Shown here one piece after another: positions 58,376 through 64,000 of a stretch of 64,000 nt of DNA. The notes beneath the pieces were generated by a model. It saw only the letters and a program-made list of their open reading frames with translations, was not told the DNA's origin and did no database searches. Within the stretch, counting starts at the first letter, position 1, and each line of letters opens with the position of its first letter. This stretch comes from Hofstenia miamia (lineage: Eukaryota; Xenacoelomorpha; Acoela), in contig SCFE01000044.1 in assembly GCA_004352715.1 (NCBI GenBank), positions 1,072,402-1,136,401 on the forward strand, given 5' to 3'. A program made the translations under genes and the position numbers.

Positions 58376-58893
58376 ACTGCGAATGTATTTTTCAAAATGT
58401 AACATTGCAAAAACGTTCATATCTTTCAAACATCTCAACTGGGCATTTAGAACACAGTATTATATTGAAAAGCATAAGTCTATTATGCAATTAAAATCAT
58501 TATATAACATCTTGTCTTTATTTAATCTTTATGCATGATTCATAAATTTATTAATGAATTTCGTTCATTAAGTTTTCTTAATAATTATATCGAAATCAAT
58601 GAGAGCAATAAAACTCCTTTTAGTATCAATAATAGTCAAGATGCATTTTAGTTCAAATTTTCAATCTTATGGAATGAAATAATTATCGATATAAAATGTG
58701 AGAAAAAATTATAAGAACTTCATGAAAAATCAAACAAATTTTTTACAACAAACAAGATTATTGTGCATAGATATAATAAACTCAATGCATAGTCGAATTG
58801 TTTTTAAAACTGCCCTTTAATTAATAATGCATATGTAAATAGTTTTGTACATATTTACAAACTAACACATGACAAAAAATAAAACGTAAAAAA
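58374..58893. other. Intergenic AT-rich sequence
   Basis: No recognised feature. It may include 3' UTR of the LINE to the right. Confidence 0.45.
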
Positions 58894-59405
58894 ATAATTA
58901 ACTACAAATTTATATGTACAATATATAATAATATAATCAATGTTTGAGTGAATGTTTGTGTAGGTGCTCAATGTTGGATGTATGTCTCGAATGCATGAAG
59001 TGTATTACCGTCCCCTAATGTATACTGTTTTATTCGAGTACAAGTTCAGGCATGACAAGGTGGGAAGAATGGTACATTGGAGTTTGAGCAGGCAGCATGG
59101 GTTAGAAGCAGGAGACAAGTGGTATGAGCACAAGCCACAGGGCGTCANNNNNNNNNNNNNNNNNNNNNNNNNNNNNNNNNNNNNNNNNNNNNNNNNNNNN
59201 NNNNNNNNNNNNNNNNNNNNNNNNNNNNNNNNNNNNNNNNNNNNNNNNNNNNNNNNNNNNNNNNNNNACTACAAATTAATATGTACAATATATAATAATA
59301 TAGTCAATGTTTGAGTGGATGTTTGTGTAGGTGCTCAATGTTGAATGTATGTTTCAAATGCATGAAGTGTATTACCGTCCCCTAATGTATACTGTTTTAT
59401 TAGAA
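58894..59405. repeat. Diverged direct repeat of about 135 bp around an R4-like LINE fragment and gap
   Basis: Bases 58901-59035 and 59267-59401 are about 95% alike by eye (AGTGTATTACCGTCCCCTAA in both). Between them lie a plus-strand R4-like fragment (YKFRHDKVGRMVHWSLSRQ, WYEHKPQGV, 59038-59147) and N (59148-59267). The repeat appears to be the 3' UTR of the minus-strand LINE that continues to the right. Confidence 0.65.
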
Positions 59406-60310
59406 GAAATTGTTTCAATTTTTTTCTAAACTTTTTATAGTTTTTTCTATTCGTATTTCATAATCTAAATTATTCCACAATTCAGTTGATATGTGATGAA
59501 AGCCATTATTATTTTTATCTAAACACAAAAATTTTTGCGATCGCTTATTTAATTTAATATAGTCATTAAGGAAAAGGAGAGATGTTTGTAGAGATTTGAA
59601 TTTAAATAAGATAGATAGGATATGCAGATGTATTTGATAGAACGGAGATAATATTTTGAAAATGTAATATATTGAAAATGAGACAAACAGAAAGCATGTA
59701 TTTGTTGTTTTTGATCATTGCTTGATATTACATTGCGTAAGTGATAAAGATATCTAATTCCTGCAGGCATTTTTTGAATCTTATTCAGTAGAAATTTTTC
59801 ATATGTTAATTCATTACACCTATCTCCACTCATAAATAGCTGATTGATTCACTTTGCTTTATTGACTCATCATTTATCTGTAGTTCTATATCATTTATTA
59901 GATGTCTTTGTGCCTTCGGTGAAAAAATTATAAATTGAGTTTTTTCAATATTTAGTTTCAGTTGATTATTTGTAAAATAATTGTTTAATTTTTTTATATC
60001 TGTTTGGAGGTTTTTTGTAGCATTAAAAGCATTTTTTGCGGTACTTATTGGGCATCTGTCGTCGGCATATTGGTAAATGTCGCTGTGTTTAACATGTTTT
60101 ATTATATCATTTACAAAAATGGGAAATAAAATAGGGACACTCACGGTCAGTCGTAACGTAGGTTGAATTTTTACTGTTTAATATTACACGTTGCTGTATA
60201 TTTTTTAGGAAGTTCATGATTAAATTATTTGAGTTAACACCAAAATTATAATTTATAAGCTTGTCTTGCAAGATATCGAAATTCATTCAATTGAATGCCT
60301 TTCTTAAATC
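59402..60310 (-). pseudogene. Jockey/CR1-like LINE 3' half (RT fragment)
   Basis: From right to left: LDLRKAFN (about 60305-60280), an FVNDI segment leading to IYQYADDRCPIS near 60060 (the catalytic YADD box), NQLKLNIEKTQFIIFSPKAQ, and downstream MPAGIRYLYHLRNVI, SHFQYITFSKYY and LWNNLDYEIR-like sequence near 59480. This order is the RT palm, thumb and C-terminal tail of non-LTR elements. Stops and shifts are present. The 5' side is cut off at a (TAA)/(TTA) palindrome. Confidence 0.72.
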
Positions 60311-60324
60311 TAGTAATACGACAC

Positions 60325-60425
<101 letters not shown>

Positions 60426-60709
60426 GTTTAAGCAATTTTTAAAATATTTCTAAAAGTACGCATAAACTAAGTCTTTGCACATTTTTATTTGTAAAACTTA
60501 TAATTATATGCATCAATAAATATAAATGTTCTTAGTTTGCTTTTGAAGCTCCGAATATTGTCATCAATCTTTCGCTCTATCGGAAGCCTGTTTCAAGATT
60601 TCGAAGTGGAGAAGTCAAATTATAAGCATCCAAAATGAAGTAATCTTCAAAGCAAATTATAGATTTTCGAATCTGTAGGTTTTGACTAATCTGATTATAA
60701 AGCAAGTCG

Positions 60710-61446
60710 CCCACGTAGCCAACTACTGGTGGATCACCGGTGGCAGAAACGGTGGGCCATCGGGTGGATTTGGCCGAACGTACACTAGTGGACCACCAGT
60801 GGGTAACTGGTGACAAAAGTACGATTTCAGCATCAGAGCAATGTCTTCAATGTAATAATAGCAAACTTTTATAATGATAGAGTTTGAAAATTGCAGTTTA
60901 AACTAACACAAACCCAACAAAGGGTTGAAGGAAATGCTAGCAAGTTTACCAATTAAATTGATTTTAATTTGGCAATGGAAATTATAAAGATTTTTTTAAC
61001 AACAAGCACACAAAAATGCCCAATTTAAATTTAACTTTCAATTTCAGAAGAAACTGTAATTGTTAAACATTATTTTTTTCCAATAATTAAAAATAACTTT
61101 TGCTTAATTTTAAGTAATCATATAGACTTTAATTTGGGAGTCTGCGAATAATCGTGAATAAATTACTTTGGAATTTCATTTAGTACATAAATGTTATAAT
61201 TTTTGCAAACAGAAGATTGCAAAAAAGCTCTTCACAATGAATTTTACATATTTATGAGATATAAGAAGCATAATAATAAATAATATCTTACTTGCAAGCA
61301 TTAGCTCATATATTATTTATGATTAAAAGTAAATCAGATGCCACTAGTTGTCCACCAGTGGTCCACAGGTGGTTAATATGAGTGGCTGTAATTGCCACTT
61401 CTGCCACTCATTCACCCCAGTGGACTAGTGGTATTGGCTATATGGG
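60710..61446. mobile_element. Dispersed repeat with GC-rich CCACTGG-word ends (MITE-like), full copy
   Basis: The left end CCCACGTAGCCAACTAC and the reverse complement of the right end CCCATATAGCCAATACC are similar inverted termini. About 100 bp inside each end is GC-rich and full of short palindromic words (CCACTAGTGG, CCACCAGTGG, CCGGTGG). The middle (60815-61335) is AT-rich and non-coding. The copy at 17.8-18.3 kb matches the right arm and centre. Family unknown. No target duplication could be fixed. Confidence 0.7.
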
Positions 61447-61739
61447 TGAGTACATATTGTGAATTATTTTGAGCGCCAGTATAGCCAGTTTGTATTTTAT
61501 TCAGTGTTTCACTAAAGCCAGTGCAGTTGAATTAGCATTGGCGTTTCATAATTCCCAAGTTGCAATTGAAATACGAACATGGGAGCCGAATTTTGAAATC
61601 GTTGGATTTTACGTAGTACTTTGCTTCCCAACTCTACATACAGACTATTGCAAATAATCTAAGCTAAATAGAATGAAACTTGTGCTTTGATGTTTTGCAT
61701 TTTTTCAATAATATAAACTGTGTTCGGAAAATTCTGTCA

Positions 61740-62580
61740 TAAGTAAGTAAGTAGTGTTTATTCTAAAAATCAAATAACATTTACAAATAATTATATAAAC
61801 CAGTTAATAATTTACCGAATCTGCCCATTAATATATTCTGTGCAGTATGTAAAAAATTGGTCCTGTCTTCTCTTTGTCTTCTTTCTTTGAGAAACATATT
61901 TACCGGAATACTTATGTCTTTTGGGATAAAGATCATTGCGAATGTGTTTTAGGATTAAACGTTTTCTTAAAAAGATTTACAGCAAGACCAATTCTTCTAT
62001 TCTAAATTTTCATTGTTTCCGTCATACGTAACAAATACTATATATTGTCCCATATTAGCTACACGTTGTAATTGTCGATTTAATCTTTGGGAGAGAATTG
62101 GAAACATTTCCGAAGTATAATCAACTACTGAGTGAACTGTAGAATTCATAACAATCTCCAACCTTCTTTTACAGGCGACAAATTTGTCAAGAATTCTCAA
62201 ACAATTGTTTTAATACAATCTCTGAGATGCTCGCTTACACACTTCTGAAATTTGCTTATCCCATTTAAGATTATTTGATATAATAACACACAATATTTGA
62301 ATTTCATTAACTGTTTCAAAGTTCCCCGAAAGTGGCACCTTTGTTTTCCTATTAGCATTTGTTTACATTTCCTGTGATTTAGATTAAGTCCATGTTGTTC
62401 AGCAAATCAAGTAACTTTATCAAATTCAGATAACATTGGTTTTTCTTTGTTTATCGGTATGATAGCTTGAATATCATCGGCATACTTAACATATTTTGAC
62501 TGAAACTAGGTAATAGACCTGAAATATAAAACAGAATCGAAAATTTCTAATTTCTTTACAATTACCAAAATGCATTATAC
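61740..62580 (-). pseudogene. LINE RT fragment with YADD box, left of the tRNA-like sequence
   Basis: The minus strand reads VKYADDIQAIIPINKEKP near 62495-62440, then FAEQHGLNLNHRKCKQMLIG (about 62400-62345), the RT palm region of a non-LTR retrotransposon. Downstream pieces reach to about 61760 (LHRIYWADSVN-like). Stops are present. Confidence 0.65.
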
Positions 62581-62588
62581 TTAATTGT

Positions 62589-62660
62589 GCAGTCGTGGCT
62601 TAGTGGTAAAGCGCCTGTCTAGTAAACAAGAGATCAGTGGTTCGATCCCGCCAGGTGCCT
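62589..62660 (+). tRNA. tRNA-Thr(AGT)-like sequence, probably a pseudogene or SINE head
   Basis: A 72-nt unit with intact A box (TGGCTTAGTGG) and B box (GGTTCGATCCC). D stem GCTT/AAGC; anticodon loop CTAGTAA with anticodon AGT at 62621-62623 (Thr). The 3' acceptor strand AGGTGCC plus T pairs poorly with the 5' strand GCAGTCG (three mismatches and two wobble pairs) and the anticodon stem has one mismatch. It has no intron and no CCA. It closely resembles animal tRNA-Thr-AGT but the acceptor stem is damaged, so function is doubtful. Confidence 0.7.
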
Positions 62661-63330
62661 ACTATTTTATATATGGAATAATATATTCTAAGTAGCAAAA
62701 ACAATTGTTTATCAAATAAATGGTGAATAACAATTCCATTGCATAATCTAGTAAAAGTTTCTGATATCGCTACAAAGTTCTTAATGATAATAAAATTATC
62801 TTGAATTTATGAATTAGACCTGCTACTAATACTTCATGATATTTTTTCCAAAATGTCTGCTACATCTAATCATCGATTTATTCTGCGTTTATATCTTCTA
62901 AATTGTTAAAAAACTGAAAATATTTTTTTCGAACAACAAACACGCACCTAATATTGATCTTTGTGGAACTCCATTATATATTGGTAAAGTATTACTTTTA
63001 GTAATTCCTAATTTTATATTAAAGGTCCTCGAACTTAAGTAGTCTTTCATCATGAGAACAAAACCCTTTGGAAAACCTGAGTCATTTAATTTTTCAGGTA
63101 GAATACTATGATTTACATTAACGGATGGCTTAGAAAAATCATAGGATTCAATAACAACACCCTCAACGTCAGAGGTATCCAGTAGATCGAAGAAAAATAA
63201 ATTAAGTTTTTTCGAGGTTTTCTTTTAAATGGTAAATTAAGAACCGTTGCTTTAGATTTTTTCCAAAGTAGTCAGCATGTTCAATACTTGTAGCGATATC
63301 ATTGTGCACACAGATATTTGCGAATCATTA
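62661..63330 (-). pseudogene. LINE RT fragment right of the tRNA-like sequence
   Basis: The minus strand around 63190-62940 reads YDFSKPSVNVNHSILPEKLN, GFPKGFVLMMKDYLSSRTFN and then YNGVPQRSILGACLL. These are the LINE RT motif A neighbourhood and the GVPQGSILG-type motif B. The continuation to YADD lies at about 62490, so the tRNA-like sequence and about 300 bp of AT-rich sequence lie within one element or between two. Confidence 0.65.
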
Positions 63331-63359
63331 GCATTAAATTCTATATGGGCTTTGAATTT

Positions 63360-64000
63360 TTAGAAAATTTTACTTTATTGCGGAGAAGAAATCAATTTAG
63401 AATTGAGCTTTGAGGGACACCGAATTTGATTGGGAGGGGATCTGACACTGAGCCATCCATTTTAATAACTTGAGTAACATTTTCTAGATATGGACTAACC
63501 CATTGAAGTGGTTATTCATCAAATCCTATGTACTTAGATAGAACCGTCTTTAGCTTTTCATAATGAATCGTGTCAAGCGCTACTAATAAATGTAGAATAA
63601 ATATTACACAGCATGTTCTTTTGTCAAGACAAGTCAGAATATAATTACCAACATTGATAGGTGTAGTTTCATTCGAGTGGAAAGCACGGTATTCTGATTG
63701 ATGAATATAATTTAAAATGGTTTTGTAATGAAGTAAATTAAACGATTAAGAAATGTATTGTTTAATAGTTATTAACTGTACAAAGCATTTATACCTTAAT
63801 TTTAAAGTACCCCTGTGACATTGTGCCAGTCTTGTGGTAACCCGTGGGAAGGTATTCATAGTAAACATTTAGGCATTCTTAGTAAACATCTTGATATCTC
63901 GGTACATCTCCCTTTTTAGCTGGTTGCTATGCTAGGTGGAATGGACATCCATAGTAGTCGGGAATACGTCGATTACATTTTGATCTCCTTAGAGGAGGAG
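63360..64000 (-). pseudogene. Another Jockey/CR1-like LINE RT fragment
   Basis: The minus strand near 63700-63390 reads YIHQSEYRAFHSNETTP, LTCLDKRTC, ALDTIHYEKLKTVLSKYIGF, LQWVSPYLENVTQVIK and DPLPIKFGVPQSSIL. These are RT motifs 1 to B of a non-LTR element. It ends abruptly near 63390, about 200 bp right of a related fragment. It continues toward the window edge. Confidence 0.68.

Overview
This is AT-rich invertebrate animal DNA (eukaryote): short exons with GT-AG splice sites separated by multi-kilobase introns, long (TA)n and (TAA)n microsatellites, and many decayed transposons of the Tc1/mariner, hAT, piggyBac, Penelope, Ty3/gypsy, R4-like and Jockey/CR1-like types. No prokaryotic-style gene is present. 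The repeat mix and the Ig-FN3 gene fit an arthropod-like bilaterian, but I cannot name the species. Runs of N and single N joins show it is a draft assembly.

One host gene dominates the window. On the minus strand, ten exons between 54569 and 1176 join in perfect phase (628 codons, no stop). They encode a signal peptide, five immunoglobulin-type domains and one fibronectin type III-like domain, the layout of NCAM/Fasciclin II cell-adhesion proteins. The start codon lies inside the window; the 3' end lies beyond the left edge. Everything else from 1 to 54.5 kb is intron of this gene.

The introns are filled with mobile elements. Intron 9 (1479-2467) holds a hAT-like MITE. Intron 8 (2703-10486) holds a Penelope-like remnant, a hAT MITE with an 8-bp target duplication and a DD41D-type mariner relative. 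Intron 7 (10662-22440) holds a Ty3/gypsy polyprotein followed by about 3 kb of unrecognised decayed coding sequence, a GC-rich-ended dispersed repeat and a second gypsy fragment. Intron 6 (22610-29036) holds a transposase-like remnant running into a 1000-N gap and a small mariner. Intron 5 (29331-35416) holds two MITEs. Intron 4 (35589-44201) holds a DNA transposon with matching ends, mariner pieces and a piggyBac-type MITE flanked by TTAA. Intron 3 (44366-52566) holds an R4/Dong-like LINE with (TAA)n on both sides and a Tc1/mariner-like transposase.

Upstream of the gene (54.6-64 kb) are further R4-like LINE pieces, several Jockey/CR1-type LINE fragments on the minus strand, a second and more complete copy of the GC-rich-ended repeat, and a tRNA-Thr(AGT)-like sequence lying in LINE DNA. 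Exact duplications on the two sides of N positions look like unmerged contig ends, not biology.
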